From assembly GCF_015840715.1 (NCBI RefSeq), contig NZ_CP060397.1:930001-994000 (forward strand): DNA of 64,000 nucleotides, in the 5' to 3' direction. The notes under the pieces are model-generated. The model made no database searches. It was not told the DNA's origin and was given only the letters and a program-made list of their open reading frames with translations. Origin of the DNA: Synechococcus sp. CBW1004. GTDB lineage: Bacteria; Cyanobacteriota; Cyanobacteriia; PCC-6307; Cyanobiaceae. Positions 32,585-41,310 of the stretch are shown here, in pieces. Made by a program: the position numbers and the translations under genes. Numbering within the stretch: position 1 is the first letter of the stretch; the number at the start of each line of letters is the position of its first letter.

Positions 32585-33044
32585 TCAAGCCTTGTGATCC
32601 CCCTCGGCTTTGGCCAGGGCCGCCGCCGGATCGCCGCTGAGATCCGCCTTGAGGAACGCGGGCGATTCCGGTAACACCAGCTGCAGGTGACTCTCGCGGT
32701 GCAGCTCAAGCTCCAGCTCCCGGCTCTGCAGCTCCAGCACATGACCGGCATGGCGGTGGTCGTCGCTGAGCAGGTGCAGGTGGTAGCCCGGCACGTTGAT
32801 CGTGCGGGCATAGCTGGGGGTCCAGAAACCCACCAGGGTGCCGGCCACCTGCTCCAGATCGAACGTCTCGAACACCCCACGGATGCGGATCGCCACGAAC
32901 AGGTGGCGTTGTCGCGCAGGCCATCGAGCCGGGCAGTGAGATCGGCCCAGCTGGCCACATCGCGCAGGGTGGCCTGGTGGTCAGCCGCAAAACAGGGTCG
33001 GACAAAGGCAGTTGCCGCAACAGCTCTCGCCTGTCTCGATCCAG
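32585..33044 (-). pseudogene. Alpha-acetolactate decarboxylase relic
   Basis: The minus strand encodes AGTLVGFWTPSYARTINVPG, then HLHLLSDDHRHAGHVLEL, the metal-binding histidine region of acetolactate decarboxylase (BudA/AlsD), which makes acetoin. Upstream, DHQATLRDVASWADLTARLD is in another frame, a one-base deletion away near 32905. The loop normally found between the GVF and GTLVGFW segments is missing (about 30 residues), and the N-terminus is cut by the IS at 33051. The gene is dead. Confidence 0.75.
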
Positions 33045-33050
33045 TAATTA

Positions 33051-34811
33051 GGGCCTGCTGAGAATCCCAGACCCACTGCCCCGCAGTTGATTCCAACAGG
33101 AATCTCATGATAGGATGGCCTGTAATCAGCCATTCCTGGCTTAGAAGAACCTGCTGACACGCAAATGTACGTTTTTCAGCACACCGGTCAGCTGTCGATT
33201 GAGGAGTTTCACTCGCCCTTTGGCGGGAAGCTCGATCCCAACAACCGCTGGGTTCTGCTCCACAAGTTGATTCTGTGGATTCAACTGGAAAGCCACTACG
33301 CGCCCCAGTTCAGCGCCAAGACAGGAGCCCCAGCCAAGCCCTTCCAGATGGCGTTCGGTGCGCTCTACATCCAACGACGATTGGGAGTGACGGATCGAGA
33401 GACGGTGGAGCTGATCACGGAATCACCCTATCTGCAATTTTTCATTGGCTTGAGCGGTTACCAGCCCCTGCCGCCGTTTGACGCCTCCATGATGGTGCAC
33501 TTTCGCAAGCGAATTGGCCCTGAGCTGATCAAGGTCTGCAATGCTATGACCAAGGCCAACGGGATCGCAATGATTCAGGAGATGCTCGCTACTTGCGAGC
33601 AGGAAGACGGCATGACTGCAGAGGATCACAAGCAGCTTGCGGCCATTGAGGAAGAGCTGGGGGTGAAGCCAGCATCGCTCGATCCTGGCAGCAACTGGGG
33701 AACTCTGATCCTTGATGCAACCTGCGTGCCTGATGACATCCCCTACCCAGTGGACTTGAGGCTGCTTGCTGAGTCCCGGGACACAACGGAGAAGGTCATT
33801 GACGAGTTGTTCAAGCAGTTACAGGGCAAGATTCCCCGCAAGCCGCGCTGCAATAGCGTAAAAGCTCATAACCTATTCCTGGTTATCATCAAAAAGAAAA
33901 AGCCAAGCCGTGAGGAGATCCGGGAGGCGAAACGCTTCCAGCTCAACGAGATCAGCCGTAATCTCAGAGCAATTGACGGCATGATCTATTGCGGTGCAGA
34001 GCTTTCGGGGCTTGGTTCACAGCTGTACCGCAAGCTGCTGATCGCCAGTGAAGTCGCCCGGCAGCAACAGGAGATGTATAACGCTGACAGCCGGCGCATC
34101 GATGACAGGATCGTGAATCTGATGAAGCCACATGTAAGACCGATCGTGCGAGGCAAGGCGGGCAAGAAAACCGAGTTCGGGGCCAAGATTTCAATTTCTG
34201 ATGACAATGGCTTTGTCGATGTGGATCGGATCAGCTGGGACAACTACAATGAAGCCAACGATCTGATCACACGTGCCGAGCAATACAAGGAAGAGCGAGG
34301 ATACTACCCGGCCCGGATCTGTGCCGATTCAATCTATATGACATCTGGAAGCAAGAAGTTCTGTGAGGCTAATAAAATCAGAGTCAGCGGCCGCCCACGC
34401 AAGAAGCAGGTCGAAGCCGAGGTGCAGACAGCAGAGCAGCAAGAGCTGTTCAAATCAGACATGAGAAAGCGTTCCGTGATCGAGGGAAGAATCGGGACGG
34501 GCAAGCGGAAATACGGACTGGATCGAATCCTAACCAAGTTGGTTGAAACATCAAGAACAGTGATCACGATGGCGTTCTTTGTCATGAATGTCGAGAAGAT
34601 CATGAGGCTACTGCGCCTCTTGTTCGCTATTTTTGTCTCTGTGTACATCCTGATGCTTGGTTTGTGCACTGTCCGGTGCCGTCCAGCGCTTCTGTGGGCT
34701 GCTTAGTCAGCTTCCAGGAGTAAAACTGCGGTCACCACTGCTCGGGCGTGCGGGCCAAGAGATCCGCCTTTGACGCGCCGGAAAAGCCCACAATCGAAAT
34801 TCAGCAAGCTC
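33051..34811 (+). mobile_element. IS of the DUF772/DDE type, relative A, 1761 bp
   Basis: Imperfect ends (GGGCCTGCTGAGAATCC and GAGCTTGCTGAATTTC reading inward) are flanked by TAATTA at 33045-33050 and 34812-34817. It abuts a second IS that uses the same TAATTA. It carries one transposase gene and is related to, but clearly diverged from, the copy at 17938. Confidence 0.88.
33165..34706 (+). CDS. Transposase, DUF772 plus DDE type (relative A)
   Basis: 513 residues from ATG 33165. The same architecture as the 18053 transposase: FHSPFGGKLDPNNRW, GAPAKPFQMAFGALYIQRRL, FDASMMVHFRKR, then LILDATCVPDDIPYP (first Asp), GAKISISDDNGFVDVDRIS, RICADSIYMT and RSVIEGRIGTGKRKY. Intact, with a hydrophobic tail. 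It differs at most positions outside the motifs, so it is a distinct IS species. Confidence 0.9.
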   Translation: MYVFQHTGQLSIEEFHSPFGGKLDPNNRWVLLHKLILWIQLESHYAPQFSAKTGAPAKPFQMAFGALYIQRRLGVTDRETVELITESPYLQFFIGLSGYQPLPPFDASMMVHFRKRIGPELIKVCNAMTKANGIAMIQEMLATCEQEDGMTAEDHKQLAAIEEELGVKPASLDPGSNWGTLILDATCVPDDIPYPVDLRLLAESRDTTEKVIDELFKQLQGKIPRKPRCNSVKAHNLFLVIIKKKKPSREEIREAKRFQLNEISRNLRAIDGMIYCGAELSGLGSQLYRKLLIASEVARQQQEMYNADSRRIDDRIVNLMKPHVRPIVRGKAGKKTEFGAKISISDDNGFVDVDRISWDNYNEANDLITRAEQYKEERGYYPARICADSIYMTSGSKKFCEANKIRVSGRPRKKQVEAEVQTAEQQELFKSDMRKRSVIEGRIGTGKRKYGLDRILTKLVETSRTVITMAFFVMNVEKIMRLLRLLFAIFVSVYILMLGLCTVRCRPALLWAA

Positions 34812-34817
34812 TAATTA

Positions 34818-36535
34818 GGGCTTCCTGAATAAGGGCAGATCCACTGCAGTGCAATGGATCTCGGCAGTTTCTGACGGTAAAATGTGCGTGAAAGGGCTGA
34901 TCTGAGCCCAAAAGCGGTCCGGAGTTTTCCACATGTATCGGCGTGAGCATCGTTATCAGCTCTCGTTCGAAGACTTCTTCCTGCCGTTTGGCGGCAAACT
35001 CTCCGGTGATAATCGGTGGATCAAGCTGGCTGAGCTCATTCCGTGGGATGAACTGGAGGACGACTACGCAGCGCAATTCTGTAAGGGCTTTGGAGCACCG
35101 GCAAAACCCTTTCGCATGGCACTGGGTGCCTTGATCATCAAGACCCGTCTCGGGCTCACGGATGAAGAACTGGTGGAGCAGATCAAGGAAAACCCCTATC
35201 TCCAGTTTTTCATTGGCTTGGAAGCGTTCCAGTCTTCGGCGCCGTTTGATCCATCGATGATGGTGTATTTCCGCAAGCGCTTGCCAGAAGCGATTGTGAA
35301 TGAATGCAATGAAAGGATTGTGCGCCACGGCCTGAAAATGATTCGCTCATCAGATCCCCAGGGCACAGGGGATGACGACGGCAGTGGCGGATCGACCAGT
35401 CCTCCCGACCAACCAAAGCCATCCTTGCAGAAGCAGCCGAATCAGGGTTCACTCTTGATCGATGCCACCTGTGCGCCGGTGGATATCCGTCATCCCACCG
35501 ATCTATCCCTGCTCAATGAAGCCAGGGAGGTGACTGAGATCCTGATTGATGCGATGCATCCCCAGGTCAGGGAACGCTTCGGCTACAAGCCGCGTACACA
35601 CCGCAAAAAGGCGAGGCAGCAGTTTCTTGCAGTGGCCAAAAAGAAGAAGCCAAGGATCAGCAAGATCCGCAAAGCGATCAAGCAGCAGCTTGGTCACCTC
35701 AAGCGGAATCTGGCAAGCGTTGACGCCCTGATCGCCTGTGGTGGCAGCCTTCTGGCCGCCGGACGGCATATCTACCGGAAGTTGCTGGTGATCAGCGAGC
35801 TGGTCCGCCAGCAGACTATTCTCTATCACGCAGACAGCAGAAGCATCCCAGATCGCATCGTCAGCCTCTGCCAGGCACATATCAGGCCGATTGTCCGCGG
35901 GAAAGCTCGTTGCAATGTTGAGTTCGGAGCCAAGATCTCAATCTCTGTCACCGGCGAGGGATTCACCTTCCTCGATCGCCTGAGTTATGACCCCTACAAC
36001 GAAGGAGAAGACCTCAAGGGTCAAGCGATTTCCTATCGGCGTCGCCATGGTCACTATCCGATGGTGATTTGTGCTGACCAGATCTACCGCACAAGATCGA
36101 ACCGTGCCTTCTGCCAGCGCCATGGAATCCGTTTGAGTGGCCCGCGACTTGGACGGCCGAAGAACGATCCTGAATTGGTGGCTGCCGAGAAGCAGCAGTT
36201 CATCGATGACCAGCGCCAAAGGAATGCCGTTGAAGGCAAGATCGGCCAAGGCAAGAGGCGTTTTGGACTGGGCCTGATTCGTGAGAAGCTCGCTGTGACC
36301 CAGGGTTCAACCATTGCACTCAATATTCTGGTGATGAACCTCGAGAAGCTGCTGGAGCTTCTTTTTGTTCTTTTTGCGTCCTGGCTGCAACTTCTCCTGT
36401 GCAATCAACCAGGCAAGGGGTCCCCATTCGTGTGTGTGAGCACTCATCTCAGCCCCACATGAACGGCCAGTCTCCGCCTCACTCAGGCTCGGCTCTTTGA
36501 CAGCTTGACCTCCCTCTCACTTTCTCAGGAAGCCC
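34818..36535 (+). mobile_element. IS of the DUF772/DDE type, relative B, 1718 bp
   Basis: The ends begin GGGCTTCCTGA on both sides. TAATTA precedes it (34812-34817, shared with relative A) and follows it (36536-36541). Its right flank leads straight to the tRNA-Pro fragment at 36552. The element is complete with one transposase gene. Confidence 0.88.
34933..36462 (+). CDS. Transposase, DUF772 plus DDE type (relative B)
   Basis: 509 residues from ATG 34933. Motifs: FFLPFGGKLSGDNRW, GAPAKPFRMALGALIIKTRL, FDPSMMVYFRKRL, LLIDATCAPVDIRHP (first Asp), GAKISISVTGEGFTFLDRLS, VICADQIYRT and RNAVEGKIGQGKRRF. A Ser/Pro/Gln-rich linker precedes the catalytic part. No truncation seen. Confidence 0.9.
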   Translation: MYRREHRYQLSFEDFFLPFGGKLSGDNRWIKLAELIPWDELEDDYAAQFCKGFGAPAKPFRMALGALIIKTRLGLTDEELVEQIKENPYLQFFIGLEAFQSSAPFDPSMMVYFRKRLPEAIVNECNERIVRHGLKMIRSSDPQGTGDDDGSGGSTSPPDQPKPSLQKQPNQGSLLIDATCAPVDIRHPTDLSLLNEAREVTEILIDAMHPQVRERFGYKPRTHRKKARQQFLAVAKKKKPRISKIRKAIKQQLGHLKRNLASVDALIACGGSLLAAGRHIYRKLLVISELVRQQTILYHADSRSIPDRIVSLCQAHIRPIVRGKARCNVEFGAKISISVTGEGFTFLDRLSYDPYNEGEDLKGQAISYRRRHGHYPMVICADQIYRTRSNRAFCQRHGIRLSGPRLGRPKNDPELVAAEKQQFIDDQRQRNAVEGKIGQGKRRFGLGLIREKLAVTQGSTIALNILVMNLEKLLELLFVLFASWLQLLLCNQPGKGSPFVCVSTHLSPT

Positions 36536-36551
36536 TAATTACCCGGGGATC

Positions 36552-36591
36552 TGGGAGCACTAGGTCGCAGGTTCGAATCCTGTCGCCCCGA
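36552..36591 (+). repeat. tRNA-Pro 3' fragment, attachment-site-like repeat (copy 2)
   Basis: The same 40 bases as at 4412-4451, here on the plus strand: anticodon-loop bases through the T arm to the acceptor end CGCCCCGA. The sequence to the left comes from an IS and does not supply a tRNA 5' half. The two copies are inverted relative to each other, and each has its missing tRNA half toward the 32-kb interval between them. Confidence 0.8.
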
Positions 36592-36604
36592 TTGACGCTT
36601 TTAG

Positions 36605-37996
36605 GAGTTTGCGGAAAAACCGTCAGAAACGCCGCGTTCCTCCCTCGCGTGATCTGATTACGCGCTGTTCGGGCTGGATTCGTTGATTCAGCGGTTCAGA
36701 ACGCCAGATTTCAGGCGTTTTGCCCCGTTGGGGCTTCCTGGAAGCCGCCTCGTTGGCACACCTCTGGGCAACCACCTGTTCATGCCGCCGCCATCGCCGG
36801 TTTGAGCAGGTTGCCCAGCCGGATCAGGTTGTAGGCGATCACGTGCAGGCCAAACACTGCACCCACCTTTTCGGTGCCGCGCAGCTTGAACTGACGCAGA
36901 CCGCCCCACTGCTTGATCCAGCCAAACACCTTCTCGATGCCGCGGCGGGCATTGATCGACTTGCCGTAGCCCTCATGGCGAGTGGTGCGGCCATCAATGG
37001 CGGAACCACCAGAGCGAGCAGTGTTCTGAGCCACGTGAGGTGTGACTCCGATGCGGCGCATCTCTGCGACAAAGCCCCTGGTGTCGTAGTTCTTGTCGGC
37101 ACCGATCGTTTTCTGGTGGGCACCGGGACGATCTGCCGCCATCACCTTGGCGGCATCCCGCTCTCCGGTGCCCGTCGCTTGCGTGACGCGACAGTCGACG
37201 ATCAGGGCATGGCGGTTGTCCATGAGCACGTGCCCCCGGTAGCTGGGCAACGCCGGATGGGCCTTGGATTTGCGGCACAGCAAGGCATCCGGATCGACGC
37301 CGGAGCGATGGGTCTTGTTGCTGAGCTTGATGCCGCGGAAATCCCCTTTCGCCCGCTTCCTGCCGGGCTTTGGAGCACCAAAGCCCTCGCCAGGGCCCGA
37401 TGGCGGCGGCGGCGGATCGTCCTGCCCATCAATTCGCTCCAGCGAGGCATGGGACGCCCAGGCCTGCAGCAGGGTGCCATCCACCGAGAAGTGCTCATCG
37501 CTGAGCAGCGGCCTGACCTCCGGCGCACCCATCAACTTCTCCAGGAAGCGCCCCATCACCTCCTCGTTGAGCAGCCGCTCGCGGTTCTTGGTGAACGTTG
37601 TCGGATGCCAGATCGGATCATCCGGGCTGAGACCCACGTAGCCGCAGGCCCGGCGAAGCCGTAGCAGCGAAAGAGCAGGTTGTAGTGGAGCTGCTCCAGC
37701 AAAAGACGCTCCGAGCGGATGCCATAGAACGCCTGCAGCAACGAGGCCAGAAGCAGCTGCTCGGGCGGCACCGATGGCCGGCCTTCTGAGGCGTACAGCG
37801 CGCAGAAGGTGGGATTGAGTCGATCAAGGGCCTGATCGGCCAGCTTGCGGATCCGCCGCAGCGGATGACTGGCCGGAATCCGATCCTCGACCGAGACGTA
37901 GGAGAACAGCGAGCCGGTGCGCTCCTGTCGACCTCGCATCACAGGGTGGGCGGTTGCCCCATTTTCGCAGGGATGGGCGGGTTTTTCAGCGAACTC
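36605..37996 (-). mobile_element. IS5-superfamily element with broken transposase, 1392 bp
   Basis: Imperfect inverted ends (GAGTTTGCGGAAAAACC and GAGTTCGCTGAAAAACC reading inward) are flanked by TTAG at 36601-36604 and 37997-38000, fitting a YTAR-type 4-bp duplication. It inserted just 13 bp downstream of the tRNA-Pro fragment. Confidence 0.82.
36780..37942 (-). pseudogene. IS5-type transposase disrupted by a 23-bp insertion
   Basis: The 5' frame (37942 down) encodes RIPASHPLRRIRKLAD, then SVPPEQLLLASLLQAFYGIR and LEQLHYNLLFRCY. It is then thrown out of frame. The second frame, from about 37637, resumes with GLSPDDPIWHPTTFTKNRERLL and runs to the end, including DEHFSVDGTLLQAW, IGADKNYDTRGFV and INARRGIEKVFGWIKQ. 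The extra 23 bases at 37638-37660 include a GGCTAC-type direct repeat. Removing them restores one frame of about 380 residues. Confidence 0.85.
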
Positions 37997-38239
37997 TTAG
38001 GTGCGGCACCGCCCCCCGGTTGGGCGGGGGATGGACGGCTCTCCCAGAGCATTGCTGCAGATCCTCAACGCATGGGCCAGCGGTGCCGCCGCATCGATGG
38101 TGTCGCCATGGCAAAACACCCGTTGGAGGTCCTCATCGTCGCCGTTTGCGCCGCTGAGGACGCCAGGCCGCAGGATGGCCAGGAGCATGGCCCAGCTGCT
38201 CGAAGAGCAGATCAGGGCCTAAAGGTCAGTGATAACCTG

Positions 38240-38719
38240 ATGGCGCAGGCGGAGCTTTATTCCATGTCCATAGACATTCGCTCTTCGGGCGCCATTCTGA
38301 GGATCCTCAATCGGATCGCGTTGGTGGATGGTCATCTCTCGCCTGAGGAGGAGCATCTGCTCGATTCACTCGCGCAGCAGTACAAGCTCCAGGCCAAGAT
38401 CGTGTCCTGGGAGCAGGAGCTCGCCGATCCCTCCAGGATCACTGCTCTGGCCTCCATCGTCGCGACTGAGCATCACGCCCTTCTGCTCAAGAGCGCCTAT
38501 ATGGTGGCCGGCATCGCCAGGGATAGCCGCGAGGACACCTACATCGGCACCGAGGAGGATGCTCTGCTCAAAGAACTGGAGTCGGTGCTTTCTCTCACAG
38601 CAGCTGAGGGGGCCACCGCCCGCCAACAGGCAACGGCGGAACTCGAAAGGCAACCGTCGCTCTGGCAGGTGCTGTACGCCTGTTTCGGTTCCCAGTTTGA
38701 GTGGCCGTTGCTGGGTTGA
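38240..38719 (+). CDS. TerB-like domain protein
   Basis: 159 residues from ATG 38240. The helical region ILRILNRIALVDGHLSPEE, then YKLQAKIVSWEQ, has the acidic ALVDGHLSPEE loop of TerB/DUF533-type domains, which may bind divalent metal. TerB proteins are linked to tellurite and stress responses, but the domain occurs in many contexts. Upstream DNA from 38001 to 38239 has a GC-rich inverted repeat (CCGCCCCCCGG/GGCGGGGG) and no clear gene. Confidence 0.65.
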   Translation: MAQAELYSMSIDIRSSGAILRILNRIALVDGHLSPEEEHLLDSLAQQYKLQAKIVSWEQELADPSRITALASIVATEHHALLLKSAYMVAGIARDSREDTYIGTEEDALLKELESVLSLTAAEGATARQQATAELERQPSLWQVLYACFGSQFEWPLLG

Positions 38720-38838
38720 TCGTCTGTCCCGTCAGCATTACGCGGGTGGGTTGTCCTGTTGGCTCTGCTGCAGCTCTGGTGCGCAACGTGAGTCTGGAGC
38801 AGCACCTCGGCACCATGAATGCCACCGGCTCGCAACCG

Positions 38839-39444
38839 TCAGCCACTCCCGGACTCTGTGCCTGCTTCCAGGCCGGGCACCGCCTGCAGAGCCGGTTCCA
38901 ACGGCACCTGAAGGGCGTTGTTGGTGAGGGCGAAGAGCACGTACTGCGACACCAGGGCGATCAGATCCAGCAGGTCGCGAGGGCTGAGATGGCAGCCATG
39001 GAGCGCCCAGACGTCTGGAGGAATGGTGCGCTCGTTCACCAGGGCATCGGTGAGCACCAGCAGGCCCTGTTCACGGCCTGGAAAGTGCTCAAATCCGCCG
39101 CTGCGCAGCCATTCCAGTTCAGCTGTGGTGATCCCGAATTCACGGCCCACCTTCACGTGGTGGCGCCACACGTAATCGCTTTCGTAGAGCACGCCCATGC
39201 GCAGGATCACCAACTCCTGCTCCCGCCCATTCAGGGCCATGCCTGTCTTGCCAGCCACCCACCAGGCGAGGAAGCCATCGAGCAACTCTGGGCTATGGAG
39301 AAGCTGGCCCAGCACCTGGCGAGGAAATCCCTCTCCCTTCAGGCCAGCGCCCGGAATGCGCTCCAGGGTGGCGCGGGCGGCGTCGCTGAGTTCCTCGATC
39401 GGTCGTGGTGGAATGCGGGGGGTGGATTCGCAGGGGTGCAGCAT
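38839..39444 (-). CDS. Carboxymuconolactone decarboxylase / AhpD-like protein
   Basis: 201 residues. The all-helical CMD pattern is present: GMALNGREQELVILRMGVLYES, then YVWRHHVKVGREFGITTAEL. The usual CxxC of AhpD peroxidase reductants is not seen (the matching position reads YESDYVW), so a peroxidase-partner role is doubtful and a different reaction is likely. It lies next to the ThDP-dependent enzyme on the same strand with 15 bases between. Confidence 0.75.
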   Translation of the reverse strand: MLHPCESTPRIPPRPIEELSDAARATLERIPGAGLKGEGFPRQVLGQLLHSPELLDGFLAWWVAGKTGMALNGREQELVILRMGVLYESDYVWRHHVKVGREFGITTAELEWLRSGGFEHFPGREQGLLVLTDALVNERTIPPDVWALHGCHLSPRDLLDLIALVSQYVLFALTNNALQVPLEPALQAVPGLEAGTESGSG

Positions 39445-39459
39445 CGCTCTGGAGTGGTG

Positions 39460-40620
39460 TCAGGGGCCATGGCTGGCGATCCAGTCACGGAATCGCCGGG
39501 CCAGAGGGGCCAGATTCGCGGAACGTGGGGTGGCCGCTGTGGTTGGCACCGCGACCCGGGGATGGGGGAAGGGGCCTGGGGGATCCACCGGGATCGTCAC
39601 CACCCTGGCAAGACGGCGATAAGCGGAAGCCAGGGGCAGGCTGCTTGGGGATCCGACGGAGGCGCCGACGCCGTTGTCCAGCACGTACCAGTGCAGGTTG
39701 GCGGGGCTCCGGTGGAACAGGTGATCCTTCATGGCGCTCATCTGAGCATTCTGATCGCCGTCCACCACCACCACCTCGAGATCGGGACGGCTGCAGGCCA
39801 GGCTCCAGCCGATCGCGAGGGTGCCGCCCATGTAACCCACGTTGTAAAAGTTGCCCGGTCGGTCACCAACGGCCTGGGCTGCTCTCGCCGTGTAGCCGTT
39901 GCTGAAGAGCACCGCAGCATCGGGGTGAGCCGCCAGGATCGCCGCGATCGCCGCATCCCGGTCTGGAGCGCTGCTGCGTGATCCGTCCAGGGTGGCAGGG
40001 CTGGAAGTGCCTCCAGTGGCCTCGTCGCTCCACCACTGCCGGTCATCAGCGGAGGTGACAGCTTCGGCTGGGCTGGCGATGAACGCGGCGGGCGAGAGCT
40101 GCAGAACCCCTCGACCACCCTGTCGGGCAGCCTGGATTGCCGATGCAAGCCCCTGCAGCGGGTCCTCCAGTCCATGCCGATCACCGGTGATCACGGCCTC
40201 AGGCCCGAACACCTCCGCCACCAGCGCCTGAGTGCGACGGCCGATGGCCTGGTGGGGCTCGCTGACATCGCTGGCGTCATGACCGCGCCAGGTGATGAGT
40301 GCCACCAGGGGCAGGTCGAAGACCTCCGCTCCGGCGCAGGAGATCAGACCATCCGCGGCATTGGCCAGGCCGGAATTCTGCAGGTGGATCAGCGCCGGCT
40401 CGCCCGTGCCGAACCAGTGACCGATGGCCAGGCCCACCAGATTGCCCTCATGGGTGGTGGGTTGCAGTCGCAGTGCGCCGTGTCGACTGGCCTCGGACGC
40501 CAGGGCCGCCCAACCGGCGGTGACGGTGCAGGGCACCGTGAAGATCGTGCGGATCCCACCCTGGCCCATGGCGGTGAGCAGATCCTGATCCGTGGGCCTG
40601 GGGGTGGGGGGGCTCTCCAT
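39460..40620 (-). CDS. ThDP-dependent decarboxylase, sulfopyruvate/phosphonopyruvate type
   Basis: 386 residues from ATG 40620. The N-terminal PYR-like half has GIRTIFTVPCTV, then PTTHEGNLVGLAIGHW with the conserved Glu, and LIHLQNSGLANAADG. The C-terminal half has the ThDP motif VVVVDGDQNAQMSAM (GDG near-match) and HWYVLDNGVGASVG. The fused layout resembles phosphonopyruvate decarboxylase. No PEP mutase or sulfonate gene is visible nearby, so the substrate is uncertain. Confidence 0.8.
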   Translation of the reverse strand: MESPPTPRPTDQDLLTAMGQGGIRTIFTVPCTVTAGWAALASEASRHGALRLQPTTHEGNLVGLAIGHWFGTGEPALIHLQNSGLANAADGLISCAGAEVFDLPLVALITWRGHDASDVSEPHQAIGRRTQALVAEVFGPEAVITGDRHGLEDPLQGLASAIQAARQGGRGVLQLSPAAFIASPAEAVTSADDRQWWSDEATGGTSSPATLDGSRSSAPDRDAAIAAILAAHPDAAVLFSNGYTARAAQAVGDRPGNFYNVGYMGGTLAIGWSLACSRPDLEVVVVDGDQNAQMSAMKDHLFHRSPANLHWYVLDNGVGASVGSPSSLPLASAYRRLARVVTIPVDPPGPFPHPRVAVPTTAATPRSANLAPLARRFRDWIASHGP

Positions 40621-40696
40621 GCTCGGAACCAGGGACCTGTGATCAATGCAGCGAACGGACTGGCCGGCTGGCCCGATGATCAGTCCGCCAGGGCCC

Positions 40697-41062
40697 TCAC
40701 TCCTCCTCAGCCGCGCCCAGGGGGATGAGCTTGATCTGCTTGCGGCCGAGCTTGATCTCGAATTCATCGCCCGGCTGCAGACCCAGCTGGGCGGTGTAGG
40801 CCTTGCCGACGAGCAGGTTGCCGTTGAACTGGACCTTGGTGACGTAGCTGAGCTGACGACCCGGTCGTCCTTTGCCGCCGACACTGCCGGTACCGAGGTT
40901 CATCCCTTTGGCCTCCAGCAACGCCTCATAGAAGGCCGTGAAGTTGAGGCGCTCGCTGCCGTCCTTCTTGGTGCTGACGTAGCCGCAGCCACGCACCAGG
41001 TCGGACTTGGAGACTTCGCCGAGATCCTTGACTTTGGCGAGCAGATCAGCACCGGTGAGCAT
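40697..41062 (-). CDS. Cyanobacterial AbrB-like transcription factor (cyAbrB), copy 2
   Basis: 121 residues from ATG 41062 (MLTGADLLAKVKDLGEVS). It differs from the 14255 copy mainly in the linker (GTGSVGGKGRPGRQ) and a few residues, with the DNA-binding tail nearly identical (QFNGNLLVGKAYTAQLGL). Two paralogues in one 64-kb window is notable. The frame continues upstream to 41089, but the conserved start is 41062. Confidence 0.88.
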   Translation of the reverse strand: MLTGADLLAKVKDLGEVSKSDLVRGCGYVSTKKDGSERLNFTAFYEALLEAKGMNLGTGSVGGKGRPGRQLSYVTKVQFNGNLLVGKAYTAQLGLQPGDEFEIKLGRKQIKLIPLGAAEEE

Positions 41063-41310
41063 GATGTGGGGATTGAGTGATGGGAACACCCTAATTGCCA
41101 GACGTCACACGGTGATCAACCACTGGGTGATCGGCCTTCGCTGAGACCCACCTGTTGCGACTGAGATCTGCTTAGGGGGTGAGTCCTTGATCGCACTGCG
41201 CAGCGGCGTTGCTGCATTTCTTCAGGGGCTGTAGCGCAACCGTGTGGTGGAGATCATGCCTGACCCGGTTCAGAACGGCTCCGATGGATCCATCCCTCGG
41301 TTTCCATGGA

